Below are positions 1 to 11,065 of a stretch of 64,000 nt of DNA, one piece after another; within the stretch, counting starts at the first letter, position 1; each line of letters opens with the position of its first letter. A program made the translations under genes and the position numbers. Under the pieces are notes generated by a model. That model saw nothing but the letters and a program-made list of their open reading frames with translations. It did no database searches and had not been told where the DNA came from. The stretch comes from Plotosus lineatus (Eukaryota; Chordata; Actinopteri; Siluriformes; Plotosidae), in NCBI GenBank assembly GCA_024760905.1, contig CM045750.1, positions 20,466,919-20,530,918 of the forward strand, given 5' to 3'.

Positions 1-72
1 CAGCTGGGATGGGCGCCAGCCTCCCTGAGACCCTAATTGGGATTAAGTGGTTACAGAAAATGAACGATATTG
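1..72 (+). repeat. SINE 3' end with L2-like tail (cut by window edge)
   Basis: The window opens inside a SINE tail: GGGATGGGCGCCAGCC, then a GACCCTAATT-type block and AAGTGGTTACAGAAAATGAA. The same tail ends most SINE-A and SINE-B copies in this window. The 5' part lies outside the window. Confidence 0.85.
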
Positions 73-723
73 AACATTTGTATCTTCATAATATACTGTA
101 TATTATATAAGAAACACTGTATGTCTATTTTATGTTGTACATACCTGGACCTGTTCGTGGGAGAATACCTTTCTGATGACCCAATGTCCAGGAAGTTATT
201 TCAAGCTATATTTAAACTGTAACGTGGGGTGTCAGTGACTTATATGATCGAGAACATTTGACAGACACCAATAGAGAATGGCTGCAATACATTTATACAG
301 AAAGATTAAAAAATAAAAATAAAAAAATGAAGTAACCCCTCATTTTTTTTTATCCTATAGCGGCACACAATAATTGTCTTATTTATTTATTTGTTTGTTT
401 GTTTTGTGATATTTGATCATGCCAAAATATTACGTTTTGTTAAAATAATACTCATAATTTCTGTATTTGATCGCCAATGCTCCCTTTTTATTATAATGAA
501 AATTTTTGTGAAATAAATTTTAAATAATTATTAACAACAGTCGAGTAGTTCAGTGGGCGGAGCTACTACCACTAATACTAACTGTGCTGCATTTATTTAA
601 GATTGTTTCAGTGAGTCAAAAATGACCTGGTGGAAACTGGTGGCTGTTAAGTTTACTGATGATTATGGAATATCTGAGCGTGCATTGGACAATGGAGCTC
701 CGACTCGGGAGTTTTTCCGACTT
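73..723. other. AT-rich stretch, nothing recognised
   Basis: Contains short A and T runs, such as ATTTATTTATTTG near 380. No coding signal or repeat family is recognised. Confidence 0.5.
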
Positions 724-736
724 TGTGTGAAATCAA

Positions 737-985
737 CATGTAAGTTGTTTTGGAGACAAAGTCAGAGAAGCTCGATTGAGATGGTTTGGACATGTACAGA
801 GGAGGGAGAGTGAATATATTGGTAGTAGGCTGCTGAGGTTGGAACTACCAGGCAGAAGGCCTAAAGGAAGACCAAAGAGAGGATTTATGGATGTGAAGGA
901 GGACATGAAGGTAGTTGGGGTCAGAGAAAAAGATGCAGAGGATAGGGTGAGATGGAGAAAGATGATTCACTGTGGCGACCCCTGA
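737..985 (+). pseudogene. RTE LINE ORF, C-terminal fragment
   Basis: An open frame of 82 codons ends in TGA at 983-985 and has no own start. It encodes the basic C-terminal segment typical of fish RTE polyproteins, with the motifs LRWFGHVQRRESEYIG, GRPKRG and DRVRWRKMIHCGDP. In full elements this segment follows the reverse transcriptase and precedes the 3' UTR. The frame is intact here but belongs to a dead-on-arrival 5'-truncated copy. It is not a host gene: the target duplication flanks it and the stop codon overlaps the GTGGCGACCCC block of the LINE tail. Confidence 0.9.
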
Positions 986-1023
986 AGGGAACAGCCGAAA
1001 GGAAAAGAAGAAAAGAAGAAGTG
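737..1023 (+). mobile_element. RTE-clade LINE, 5'-truncated 3' end
   Basis: This is the extreme 3' end of an RTE-type non-LTR retrotransposon: the last coding segment followed by a short 3' UTR (GGGAACAGCCGAAAGGAAAA) and an AAGAAG-type tail. It is flanked by a perfect 13-bp direct repeat, TGTGTGAAATCAA, at 724-736 and 1024-1036. I read this as the target-site duplication of one 5'-truncated insertion. The same 3' tail appears at 17.3 kb, in several SINE-A copies and at 49.76 kb. Confidence 0.9.
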
Positions 1024-1309
1024 TGTGTGAAATCAAGCACAAAAGTGGCGTCTTTGAGGGTCCACCTAATGCAAAAAATCTTCAAACTTCGACTGCAGCT
1101 ATGATTACATTTCCTTCGCTGCAATTTAACTATTGTAAATTAAATGATTTGAGTTGAAAAGTTAGATTTTTTAGCTTTTTCTGTCTTACATAAATTGAGC
1201 AGTTAATATGAGCCTTAGTTCTGTAATCTCACACTGATTTTATTGTGATACAAACATTATGTTTGATGTCACTATCTCATGTGATAAATAATTTCTTTTG
1301 AAAACAGCA

Positions 1310-2944
1310 ATGAAAGGAAATGGATACTTCTGTGTTGACCAAGTCATGGACATGTCAATTGCCAACGAGGGACAGAGTCTATGTTTCCTTTCTGGACCTT
1401 GAGATGAATGTCTTCAAAAAGGTCCAGACAGTGTAAAGGTCAAAGCGGAACATATTAAAGATGAAGAAACAAGATCCCAGGTGCAGTTGGTAATCATATT
1501 TTCTAGCTTATTTATATACGAGATAATAACAGTGAGGCTAACACCTGTATATCTTCCCTCTAAATCAGTGCTTCTCAAGTCGTGGGGCGCGGTGTGATGC
1601 TGGGGGTGGGGTGGGTGTGATGAGGGGGTGGGGTGGGGTGGGTGAGATGAGGTGGGGGTACGTGTTTGACCCCGGGGAACATGCTTTTCTGGAATCGTGT
1701 CCCAGAATTAAGGGTAATTGCACCTCCACTACACTAGTTGGCAGTAGCGCTCTCATTGACATGCTATGACGTCGCGGTTTTTCACACGAGCAAACGATAT
1801 GAAGCGCAGTAAAATTTTCTGACAGGAACGAAGAGAAAGATGGAGAGAGATGGAGCTATTAAGACATAAATGAGGTGAATGAGTTTAAATAAGGTTGATT
1901 TTTTTTTTCAGGCACATTGGTGCACTTTAAATTTTGTCTGTTACAGATTAAAAAAACAATTCAAATGAAGTTTTTCTTTGTTGTAAGTTGTAAGTAAATT
2001 TATTTATTTATTTGTTTTTTTAATGTTAAAAAAGATACACTGTTATTCAGAGGTGCACTTATAGCAATTTTATAGACAAATGATACTATTTCTAGACGCT
2101 TGTGGGGTGGGGGTAGGGGCGTGAATTTTTTTTCATCCTAGAGGGGGCGCCACAGATAATAACTGAGAAGCACTGCTCGAAATAGAAGCACCAACAAAGA
2201 TTTACTAACATGACCTTCTGCTCTTTTAATATTGTAGATCATACAGGCTGAGACTGAATCAGGACTGAAAATCTGCAGTTGTGCAAGCAGCCAGCTTGAT
2301 CAGTCTTCCTGGTCATAATGTGCACGCTACACTGGGGAACAAACAATAGACTTTGGACTCGGCTCACTGGTGTGTCCTTCAGGGAACTGGTGGCCCTTTT
2401 AAAAGGTATGTTTGTGTCTGAGCACATACTTGCACCTTGGCTGCAAAGCAAATGTTAGTTGTGCTGTGGTGAAATGGTGGAAATGAAATATGAGATAAAA
2501 GGCTCATAATAATAATAAAAAAAAAAACGGTTGCTACCAAACTAATTATGTTAGCTTGGTGTATAAATCTTATTGATGGATTCAGAGTTTAATTTTATAG
2601 TCCATGAGTGTAAGTGAAAGTATATTTTGTTTTATCTGGAATTAATTGTCAGACCTCACACAACAAAAGCTCTACACATTACCATTTGTTTCCTTTTAAC
2701 CGGATTCAGAGACGCTTTACAGTCTCCAGGCGTTCTCGGCGCTCATGAGCGATACCCTCTATAGTTGAAGGGCCTTTTTGTCAAGCCTAAGAAGAGTCTA
2801 ACAGCAGCTGATGTGTGGAGAATCTGTTTCGGATCATCCACTCCGAAAGAGGGAGTAATGCATTCCAACAAGAGTGTCGCAGCCTGGCTTTCTGTAAAGA
2901 CCAACTTCAGGCTGCTGAATAGAAATTGTCTTGTTGCTGAGTGA
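1310..2944 (+). other. Three exon-like open stretches, possible decayed gene (unrecognised)
   Basis: Three segments look exon-like. Segment 1310-1480 (57 codons from an ATG, one internal TGA at 1400-1402) ends at CAG/GTGCAG. Segment 2238-2405 follows TATTGTAG and ends at AAAAG/GTATGT; a better open frame starts after the TGA near 2300 and reads through NRLWTRLTGVSFRELVALLK. Segment 2765-2944 follows CTCTATAG and is open for 59 codons to TGA, with LTAADVWRICFGSSTPKEG. I do not recognise a family. The frames do not join cleanly, so this may be a pseudogene, a non-coding transcript or chance. The hAT MITE at 1566-2175 would sit in the first putative intron. Confidence 0.2.
1566..2175. mobile_element. 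Non-autonomous hAT element (MITE)
   Basis: The termini are inverted: CAGTGCTTCTCAA at the left and CTGAGAAGCACTG at the right, a typical hAT end. The flanks are 8 bp: CTCTAAAT at 1558-1565 and CTCGAAAT at 2176-2183, a 7/8 match and the usual hAT target-duplication length. The interior is G-rich (GGGGTGGGGTGGG) on the left and T/GGGCGCC-rich on the right, with no transposase frame. Confidence 0.85.
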
Positions 2945-3070
2945 TGGCGTATTTAGGCATCCAGCAGACTTAGAGCAGCAGTAGCCTGGATTTGTTATGG
3001 TCTTCACCAACTTTGATTTATTTATTTATTTATTTATTTTACTGATGACCTTCTCTATAACATTTAGAGC

Positions 3071-3375
3071 TTCTTCTTTTTCTTTTGGCGTTTTCCCTTT
3101 TTCCAGGGTCGCCAGAGCGAATCATTTGGGGGGGGCACGCCCCCCCCAGACCCTGGCTGGTTTTCAGATATTTTGGTGATGGTCAAATCACATGCCTGGT
3201 TTGTCGAAAGTCAGCAATGGTTCTTTTACATGAACCTCTCACCATAGACCGTGAGAGACATGGCCCGCCTTTGGTAACCCAGTTAGCTGCACTGGAAGGG
3301 TCGGGTGGGGGCTCAAACCCTCAACTCTGGGATCAGTGTTCCAGCGCCCTTTACCATCAGGCCACCACTGTCCGG
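3071..3375 (-). mobile_element. SINE-A with RTE-type tail
   Basis: On the minus strand it begins with a tRNA-like head (GACAGTGGTGGCCTGATGGT, then a GGTTTGAGCC box-B-like site). Next comes the SINE-A body (GGTTACCAAAGGCGGGCCAT, then TGAGAGGTTCATGTAAAAGA), and it ends in an RTE tail (TCGCTCTGGCGACC, then AAAACGCCAAAAGAAAAAG). Target duplications TCTATAACATTTAGAGC (3054-3070) and TCTATAACATGTAGAGC (3376-3392) match at 16 of 17 positions, so this is one insertion with precise ends. Confidence 0.9.
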
Positions 3376-3483
3376 TCTATAACATGTAGAGCAAACTTTC
3401 AAAATACACTGTCGACGTCATTTCAAGTAAACCTCCATTCCACCCACTAGCACTTCATTCAAGTGATATAATGGTCAATTGAG

Positions 3484-3846
3484 GTGGGACGGTGGTGTAG
3501 TGGTTAACACGTCCGCCTCACAGCAAGAAGGTCCGGAGTTTGGTTCCCATGTCAGACGTTTCTGTGTGGGGTTTGCATGTTCTCCCTGTGCTTACATGGG
3601 TTTCTTCTGGATGCTCCTGCTTCCTCCCACAGCCCAAAAACATTTACAGTAGGTTAATTGGCTGTTCCATATTGCCGCAAGGTGTGAATGTGAGTATGTC
3701 TGGATGTTTGTGTGAGGGTCGCCCATGCGATGGCCTGCGAGCTGACCAGAGTGTACCCTGCCTTCATGGGGAGTCAGCTGAGATGGTCACCATCCTCCCC
3801 GTGACCCTAATTAGGATTAAGCGGTTCAGAAAATGAATGAATGAAT
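3484..3846 (+). mobile_element. SINE-B, full length, L2-like tail
   Basis: The tRNA-like head GGTGGTGTAGTGGTTAACAC (box A) is followed by GTTTGGTTCCC (degraded box B). The body contains GTTTGCATGTTCTCCCTGTG and CTTCCTCCCACAGCCC. The tail is CGTGACCCTAATTAGGATTA plus AAGCGGTTCAGAAAATGAAT repeats. Confidence 0.9.
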
Positions 3847-3856
3847 CACTTATTCA

Positions 3857-4120
3857 TAATTAGGGTTGTGTAGAGGCTGTTGTCCATCTCAGCTGATAAC
3901 CTATGAGGGCAGGGTACACTCTGGACAGCTCGCCAGGCCTTTGCAGGGCCAACACTCCCTAGAGGAAATTTGGAACTGGCAGTTATTCGACTGTGCATGC
4001 TTTTGGACTGTGGGAGGAAACCCACGCAAGCACAGGGAAAACATGCGAACTCCACATCAAAACGCCCAGGGCTGGGAATCAAACCCAGGACCTTCTTGCT
4101 ATGGGGCGGACGTGCAATTT
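3857..4120 (-). mobile_element. SINE-B, inverted partner of the previous copy
   Basis: On the plus strand it reads as the reverse complement of SINE-B: AATTAGGGTTG tail, CATCTCAGCTGATAACC, GGACTGTGGGAGGAAACCCA, then GGGAATCAAACCCAGGACCT (box B). Its tail faces the tail of the copy at 3484-3846 with about 10 bp between, so the pair forms a large inverted repeat. The box-A end is degraded. Confidence 0.85.
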
Positions 4121-4228
4121 GTCTGTGTTGCTCCTCCCCTCTGTTGGATTGCGCAACTTCCGTCCCCTTTGGAAAATTACAGCCTCCCACAGCGGAGTCA
4201 CACCACGTGACTCTATTCCATTATGTTT

Positions 4229-4949
4229 ACAGTATATTTACATTCACACAAATAGGTACATACTTGTAACACTTACCAAAAAATCTGCCCCATCCAACGA
4301 ACAAATTTTCAACTTACAAGCTCTGCTGTGGAAATGGCTTTTCCGAGCCAATTAGCTTTGTATTCTTCCGGATGTATTCCTCTGTGCTTCGTGCGCGACT
4401 ATAGTGTTTAGTGCACTTCATATTGTTTGCTCTGTGTTTTTTCCCTACCCCATAGGGAACACGGTGAGAGCACCACTGCCACCTGGTGCAGAGGATGCGC
4501 AATCACACTTGAGGCTTGTCCAGTCTGTTAAAAAAGCATGTTCGGCAGGTCATACGCGCCAATTAGCTATGTTAAAAATTCCAAAAAATTAAATAAATAA
4601 AAAGTAAAAAATATATAAAAATTAGTGGTGTAAGTTAATGTTAACTGCTGTTCTTAAGTTCAGATGAACTTACTGTATTATTTGACATTGTTTATTCATT
4701 TTTTTATTATTTGTTTATTACAGTATTTGTTACTGTACATGTGTGATTATTGTGAAATGTTTGTTACATATTTATCTTAAATATATTACATCAGTGCAAG
4801 TGCAAGTATGTGTCAGGTTATGAGTGTGGAAGGAACATGGAATGGATTAATTAGTTTTTTGTTGTTTCGTAAGGGAATTTTGTTTCATCTATCAAACTTT
4901 TCCACTTCTGAGCTTGCCCGGATTAATTTCGTAAGTCAAGGTGCCACTG
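4229..4949. mobile_element. Probable Tigger-like MITE, right end clear
   Basis: The right end reads TTTCGTAAGTCAAGGTGCCACTG followed by TA at 4950-4951. As reverse complement it is CAGTGGCACCTTGACTTACG, resembling other pogo/Tigger-type ends in this window (CAGTGGTACCTCACC). The left end is uncertain; TACAGTATATTTACA at about 4227 is a weak candidate. No coding sequence is seen. Confidence 0.4.
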
Positions 4950-4951
4950 TA

Positions 4952-5705
4952 TTGGTGAAACTCCCAAAATCCATTAACCAAAGTTGTGTCCTGTGATTGT
5001 ACAGTGTTGGAATGTTAGACAACATTCAAGTCATAGCCGTCCAGATAAATCTTAAATCCCGCATGTGAATCAGCTGCGTAGTTTGTATGCTGTACTTTCA
5101 AGGAGACGAGTGTTAAGCAATATTGTTTAAATAATTATTTGGAAAATTCTTATTGTGGCATGTACGAAATAGAGGTTATGTATTCTTGGCGTGCATTAAC
5201 CTCCATCAACGTGTCCCATTTTTCTCACTTACCTTGGCCTTCCTCTCTGAAATGCAGAATGTGTTTCCACGCCAAGCTCTTGTATATTAGCTTCTACTGG
5301 CAGACTGATTTCTGCTGACGTTCCCCTAAGAGATTTGTAAATTCCTTCAAGAATGACAGAAAATGTCCGATCAGCAATGTTTTGTGGAACATGATTACTA
5401 GTAAGCACAGAGAATGTTGCAATAATGGAAATATGATCCTCAAGGTGAAGGGATACAGACTCGAGACTGTTAATGTCATTTGTTGTATGATCAGCTGTTG
5501 CAAAAAAAAAAAAAAAAGCTTTTTTGCAGTTTTATAAAGTATTGTAATATTTCAGTCACTGCCATCTTTCAAGTCGTGGAGTTTTGAAGGCAGCAATATA
5601 ACTTGCTTAAATTGTGGATTCTCTCAGATTTCATTCCATATATTCAAACTTTATATACATTATATAAAGTTATTGAATGGCATATATATATATATATATG
5701 AATTA
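4952..5705. other. No gene; simple repeats
   Basis: Holds a poly-A run near 5502-5516, an 11-bp-arm palindrome (AACTTTATATA and its complement near 5648-5673) and a (TA)n tract at about 5683-5699. Nothing else is recognised. Confidence 0.5.
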
Positions 5706-6513
5706 AATCTGCGCCCTGCTCCAATAAGTGCCCCTTTTGAGCTTGCGTCTAATAACCGCCCATGTGTACTGGGAGCAAGATCGTAGATCAAACTTACCAA
5801 TTTTATTGGATCAGTCTCTGTAAGCGTAAAATGAGGCATTCACTGCCTGCAAAAGTGAGTTTACACGGTATTTCAAGACTCCCTGCCTATAATGTTGATC
5901 AGTAACAACATATTGGATTGTTCTGCCGTGCTTTAAAAAACAGGAAAATATTTTGTTGTGTTCTCTTGGTAAATGTCCAACAACCGATGAACCATTAGAA
6001 ACTGTTACAACAAAACTATGGGATGCTCTGAATGAATGGAGTGATGAGCCAGATATGGACTTATCAGCAAGTGATGCCGAGTATTTTTCACCCGGTTCTC
6101 CTGCTCACTAACTTCATAAATTTAAGGATGTTCCTGGACATGTGCTTTTGTTTATGTTCGTGTTGATTGGTTAAATGTGCCATGTGCTAAAGTTGACAGT
6201 GTTGATTGGCTCGATTTTACTTCTGGGAAAATGTTTAAAGGAACAGCACTGGGAGGGAAAAGTAAGGGGTCTTTTTATATATAAAAAGTTGTTTTCTGTT
6301 GATTTTCAGCGTTTATGTAAGTAGTTTGGTTGATACCACAAAATGACTAACAAAAATACCAGTAAAACTGTTTTATTGTTCTGTTATTATTCATGTTTTC
6401 CACCTCGATGGTAATCAGCACTTACCGTTCCACTCCGCTGGTAACATTTTAAGAAGTGCCCACCCACTCCAATTTTTAAAGCACCCTGGGCGCTTAATCA
6501 CATCGAACACGGT
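5706..6513 (+). mobile_element. TA-flanked DNA transposon relic with acidic C-terminal ORF (copy 1)
   Basis: This is the reverse-complement relative of 24886-25725; the two share most of their length. The right end reads GCACCCTGGGCGCTTAATCA then CATCGAACACGGTG; the left end is eroded. It retains the 3' end of a coding region: frame 5941-6111 reads KLWDALNEWSDEPDMDL, then EYFSPGSPAH and TAA. The second copy has the same C-terminus, so this was a real protein. A short acidic C-terminal tail and TA flanks suggest a pogo/Tigger-type transposase remnant, but the family is inferred, not proven. Compared with copy 2 there is a small frame-shifting insertion around 5985. Confidence 0.7.
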
Positions 6514-6523
6514 GTGTGTATTA

Positions 6524-6965
6524 TACTTTTTTCCAGATCACAAGGCGCAACAGCAATGAATGGCATCTGTCCATACACAAGGCACACTGAATTGTAAGGC
6601 GCGTTAAGCGAAACAAAAGTCAGATAAGTCAAACTTGATTGAACCCGTTCACCATAACTCTCAACGTTGTCCAATTGTAGTACATAAAATATTGCACTTC
6701 ATAATAACTCTCAAAATTGTTCGTTTGTAACAATATAAAGCAATAAACTCACTTTTTCATTTCATTCCTCTTCCACAAATCCATCAGATTCTTCATCTTC
6801 AGTGTCCGAGTTTAACAGTTACACGAGTTGAACATAAAGCCCGGCTCCCACGATTATTATTTTTTAAATTATATTATAATATTTTATCTATTATTCCCTC
6901 TCGTGCATGGAATCGCAGATCAATAGAGATGGAGATTAGGTGGAAAAAGTCTTCTATCAGCCTAA
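6524..6965. repeat. Old Tigger-like repeat relic
   Basis: Starts CTTTTTTCCAGATCACAAGG with GGCACACTGAATTGTAAGGC nearby, resembling the 'CGTATTTTTCGGA..ATAAGGCGCAC' ends seen at 15245. A block near 6927 (AGATGGAGATTAGGTGGAAA) also occurs, inverted, near 15585-15620. Boundaries are approximate. Confidence 0.4.
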
Positions 6966-7311
6966 ACTTCTATCAGCCACGCCCCTTAAAGCGACTGCGT
7001 CATCACAGTAACAAACATGGTGGCACTCATTCGCAGTGTGAGTATTGTGTTCATTACAGAATGGAGGTCTTACTCTTAAAGAGCTGTATCATTGTAACTG
7101 TAAATTCAAGAAGGTTAATCTGAGGTCTCCGGAGGAGACCTGTGGCAGTGCTGTATCCCGATGATGAACGTGAGACTCTCATTAAAGCATTCACTCACTC
7201 ACTTTTTAATTATATAATGTAGTTTAGCTACACTAGTTGTCTTGGATTCAGAAAAATGCTACAGTGTACAGTGGAGAGCCAAATAAATATAATAATAATA
7301 ATACTGTGTGT

Positions 7312-7650
7312 GTGGCTTGGGGGCACAATGGTTAGTATGTCTGACTCGCAACAGGACAGTCCTGGTTTTGATTCCCTGGTTAGGGGCATTTATTTGTAGA
7401 GTTGGCATGCTCTCTCCATGCTTGCATGGGTTTCCTCTGGGTACTCTGGTTTTCTTCCAGCACAGTAGGCTAAATGTCTGGTTCAAATCACTCAAAGTAG
7501 TGAGTGTGAGAGTGATTGACTGTATTGACCCTGCAATGGTTTGCCAAGCTGCTCAGAGTGTTTCCTGCCTTCGCCCAGAGTTGTCCGTGATAAGCTCCAG
7601 CTTCTCCGCAACCCTAATTAGGGTTAAGTGGGTTAGAAAATGGATGAATA
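7312..7650 (+). mobile_element. SINE-B, diverged copy
   Basis: Head GCTTGGGGGCACAATGGTTA, box-B-like GGTTTTGATTCCC, body GGCATGCTCTCTCCATGCTT, tail CAACCCTAATTAGGGTTAAG with GAAAATGGATGAATAAATA. More diverged than most SINE-B copies here. Confidence 0.8.
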
Positions 7651-8309
7651 AATAAAAAAAATTAAAGGATCCCTGGTAAATTGGGGAAGATATTTGGGAC
7701 AGTTAAAAGGTGAATAACCGCACTCTTTCCTATTGAACACAAGTATTTAATAAATGACAAAAGTGGCTTTCAAAACATTTTGCTTGGGTGTTCTTTTTAC
7801 TGTTGCTTTTTTTTTTTTTTTTTTTTTTTGGTTGTCATTCTTTTGCTTTGTCATTCCAATAAACTCTAGACATAGAAACTGTGTTCATTCTTTATTGTAA
7901 TTATTTTGTTTTTGGGAAAACACTGTGCTGATGCCTAAAGCCAATGGAGATACAGTACACATCACAATCATTTCGAATACTTCTCAGGATAAACAACACT
8001 GGCACAGATGGTATTCCCCCTGACACAGATGTAATTTTCATCTAAGTTGCTCAGGGGATGTCATTTACACTGAATAAAACAAAACCTAAGCTTGCCCCAT
8101 CCAAAGAGGAACTGTTGAAAGCAGCAGACCAAAACAAAACATGACCAGAAGCTCCTAAGCACTGAGATCTCATCTGGGTCTAGCGAACACAGATGCAGAG
8201 AAATAGGTGAAAAGGCCAATAGAAATTATAAAATGTTTCATTGTAAACCTTTTCAATATCACTGTAGACGCCTTCATTTCTTGCAATTTTTCCATTTATC
8301 TTTGGGTTC
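7651..8309. other. No gene; poly-T run
   Basis: A poly-T run of about 22 bases lies near 7807-7829. Nothing else is recognised. Confidence 0.5.
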
Positions 8310-8568
8310 TCCTCCCAGATGACGCTGGCTGAAGGCAGTGTACTTTCTGAACAGCTTGCCAGTCCAAGAACACAGAAATATTCACACTCAAAACTAGGGG
8401 AAATTTGAATCGAACCGGTTGATTTGCATGCTTTTGGTCTGTTGCAGGAAACGGAGTTAACCATGTGGGAGATCGTGCACATAACTCCACACAACAAATG
8501 GTCATGCTAAGCCTGGAGTTTGAATTCATGACTTAATTGCTTCACGCTGACCACGTTGCTGCCACCAT
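8310..8568 (-). mobile_element. SINE-B, degenerate
   Basis: Minus-strand relic: AACAGCTTGCCAGTCC, GCATGCTTTTGGTCTGTTGC, ATAACTCCACACAAC, and GGAGTTTGAATTCATGA at the box-B position, ending GCTGCCACCATGCC. Heavily mutated, so presumably old. Confidence 0.6.
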
Positions 8569-9590
8569 GCCATGCACTAAAAATGGATTAGTATTTTCCA
8601 CTCAATATAATACATTTTAGTAAATAGTTCACGGAAACTGAAGGAATTGTGGTGCATAATGGGCAAGGGCACCAATCTAAGCTGAACAGTAATTGGCAAG
8701 AACCATCATAAGAATTATAGCTGATATGAACTAGATTGTTTTTTTGTTTGGCAAATATCGAGCACTACATGAAGAAGAAATGTAGCCAGACAAATATAAA
8801 TTAAAACTTCAAAGTACTAAATTGAAGTATTGTGTGATCTGTGTACTGAAGCTTTGTCAGCGTCAATGGGCTCCGAGTGACGTGGGATTGAGCTCTAGCA
8901 GTGGAAACATGTACTGTAGTCAGGTGAATCAGCATTCTGGGTCCCTGTTTGGAAGAAATTGATGTGTTCACTTGACTAAAAAAAAAATGACCATCCAGAC
9001 TATTACCAGCAGCAAATCCAAACACCCGGGTCTGTCATGGAATGAAGTTGTGTCTAGTGCCCTTGGCAAAGTTAACCTGTGCTTTTTTTGTTTTAATGCT
9101 GTCACCACAACAGTGAATTAAGATTTCACGAGCAAAATCTTTCCAGGGCCTGTACATATTTTAGCAAGATGCAGACCTACAATGCAAAGGCATAGCTGCT
9201 GAAGAAGAGGGTGGAGGTGCTGGTCTGGCCCTCCTGCAGTTCTGACCCATTCACAATGGAGAATGTGTGATGAATTTTGAAACAAAATGTGCCAAAAACA
9301 ACCCTGAACTTTTGCACCCTAAAACTTGCTTGCAGGATAAACAGGACAAAAAAAATACCCCAAATCCTTCATCTCTTGGTGCCTCTGGTCCACACGTCTC
9401 TTAAGTGTTGTGAGAAAGAATGGTAATGTAATACACTTGGGCACACGATCCTACCTGAATCCCAGAATTATTATTATTATTATTATGATGATGATGTTTG
9501 GCGTTCTTTTTGGATTTTGGAATGTCAAGGTCAAAGCTGAAGGGCAAAGCAAGGTCACAAAATGTTGAAGACCACACACACACGCACACA
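8569..9590. other. No gene recognised
   Basis: Only a short (ATT)n run near 9469-9487 and a CA-rich patch near 9575-9590. No coding or RNA gene signal is seen. Confidence 0.5.
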
Positions 9591-9593
9591 CTA

Positions 9594-10062
9594 AAACGAT
9601 TAATCCTGTTCGGAGTCTCAGGGAGTCTGAGCTTATCTTAGCTAACACTAACACTGGGTAAAGGCATGGTACACCCTGAACAGCTTTCCAGACTACCATA
9701 GGGCCAACATGAGTGCACACACACACATACTAAAATTGATTAATCTTGTTTGGAGTCTCGGGGAGTTTGAGCTTATCTTAGCTAACACTGGGCAAAGGCA
9801 AGGTATACCTTGAACAGTTTTCCAGACTACCATAGGGCCAACAAGAGTGTGTGTGTGTGTATACACACACAAACTCAATTTGGAACAACCAATTTTCCTC
9901 ATTTGCCTGTTTTTGGACTTTGGGAAGAAACTGGAATACGCTGAGGTAAAACAACACAGCCTCAGGTAAAACATGTAAAACCCAAACAAACAACACCCTC
10001 TCCAGGACATCTTGCTTTGAAACGCATATGCTGACCACTACACCTCCATACCACCTAAGATG
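9594..10062 (-). mobile_element. SINE-B with internal tandem duplication
   Basis: A minus-strand SINE-B whose tail half is present twice. Segments 9594-9731 and 9732-9860 both run from a GATTAATC..GTTTGGAGTCTC block through GAGCTTATCTTAGCTAACAC to CCAGACTACCATAGGGCCAA and a CA/TG run. The head follows only once (TTTTTGGACTTTGGGAAGAA, then CTGACCACTACACCTCCATA). Confidence 0.75.
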
Positions 10063-10446
10063 GAATCCCACAACTGCATTTAAAAAAAAAAGAAGAAACA
10101 ACAACAAGAAGTGAAAAACAGACAGAGCACTAGAAATAGAAGTTGAGCAACAGAAAAATGGGGAAGTCAGAAAGTGGCGACCTTGAGCATGTTTACAGTT
10201 TGAGAGAATATAAGCCTAATGAAACCCAATGTTTTTATTAGTGCCTATTTTCGTCATATCAATTCATATGATGTTATTTCAGATATGCTGTCAACTTTGC
10301 ACTCTCGAACACACACAGATTCTGCCTAAAGCAAGAAGAAATTACTTTCCAGCATAATAACACAAGTAACTTCATATTAAATCTCCTTACATAGATTAAT
10401 TAGATAACAAAATAAAAACATGCATTTTTTTTTATTTTAAGTAATA

Positions 10447-10961
10447 CAGGGATCCCTCACTTTCTGCGGTTAATTGGGACCGAGAGCCCCACGTGACCAC
10501 CGAATTCCGCAAAGGAGGATCACCCCCCCCCCCCCCCCGACTGACGTATACGTACATGTATATGTGTATATAGTAGCAATAAATGCATATTCAATGCTTT
10601 AAATGCTTAGAATAACAACTAAACATTAAAAATAATGCATAAAATGTAAATAAAATAAATACACACACACATACAGACACGCACGCATGCAAATGCGCAT
10701 GCACGCACTCAGATGTGCATCTCACAAAAAACTAGTTTTGATGGGAGGTTTTGGGTTGCTTTTTATTTTGTTTGTTTAGGTTTTTTTGTTTGTCTGTTTG
10801 TTTGTTTGCATAATTGACCTTGTTTTTGCAGCATTTTCCTTAACTCTTTCACCGATTCTTCCTTAATTTCCTCATTTTTTTAATTCAATGAATCTTAAAA
10901 AAAAAAAAAGCGATGCCCTGAAGCTGTATGAATTGAAGCACGAAGTAGCGAGAGATCCCTG
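10447..10961 (+). mobile_element. Tigger-like MITE, CAGGGATCCCTC ends (copy 1)
   Basis: Left end CAGGGATCCCTCACTTTC, right end GCGAGAGATCCCTG, with TA at 10445-10446 and 10962-10963. The first bases (GCGGTTAATTGGGACCG) resemble MER2/Tigger-type ends. The interior has CA-rich tracts and a poly-T/poly-A region. There is no transposase. Relatives are at 32452-34880, 41809-42222 and 49850-50038. Confidence 0.85.
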
Positions 10962-11065
10962 TATATGATAGCCAAATGCCATATCCAATCAGCAACAAGC
11001 ATCTCCAGTAAGAACGTACTCAATAAACATAATGTTGATGTTATATTGAATTTTCTGCCTTGTGT

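Noticed and set aside
10500..10540. Poly-C run as an assembly break or regulatory G-quadruplex
   Set aside because: Poly-C and poly-G runs occur in many places in this window, often inside eroded repeats; nothing links this one to a function.
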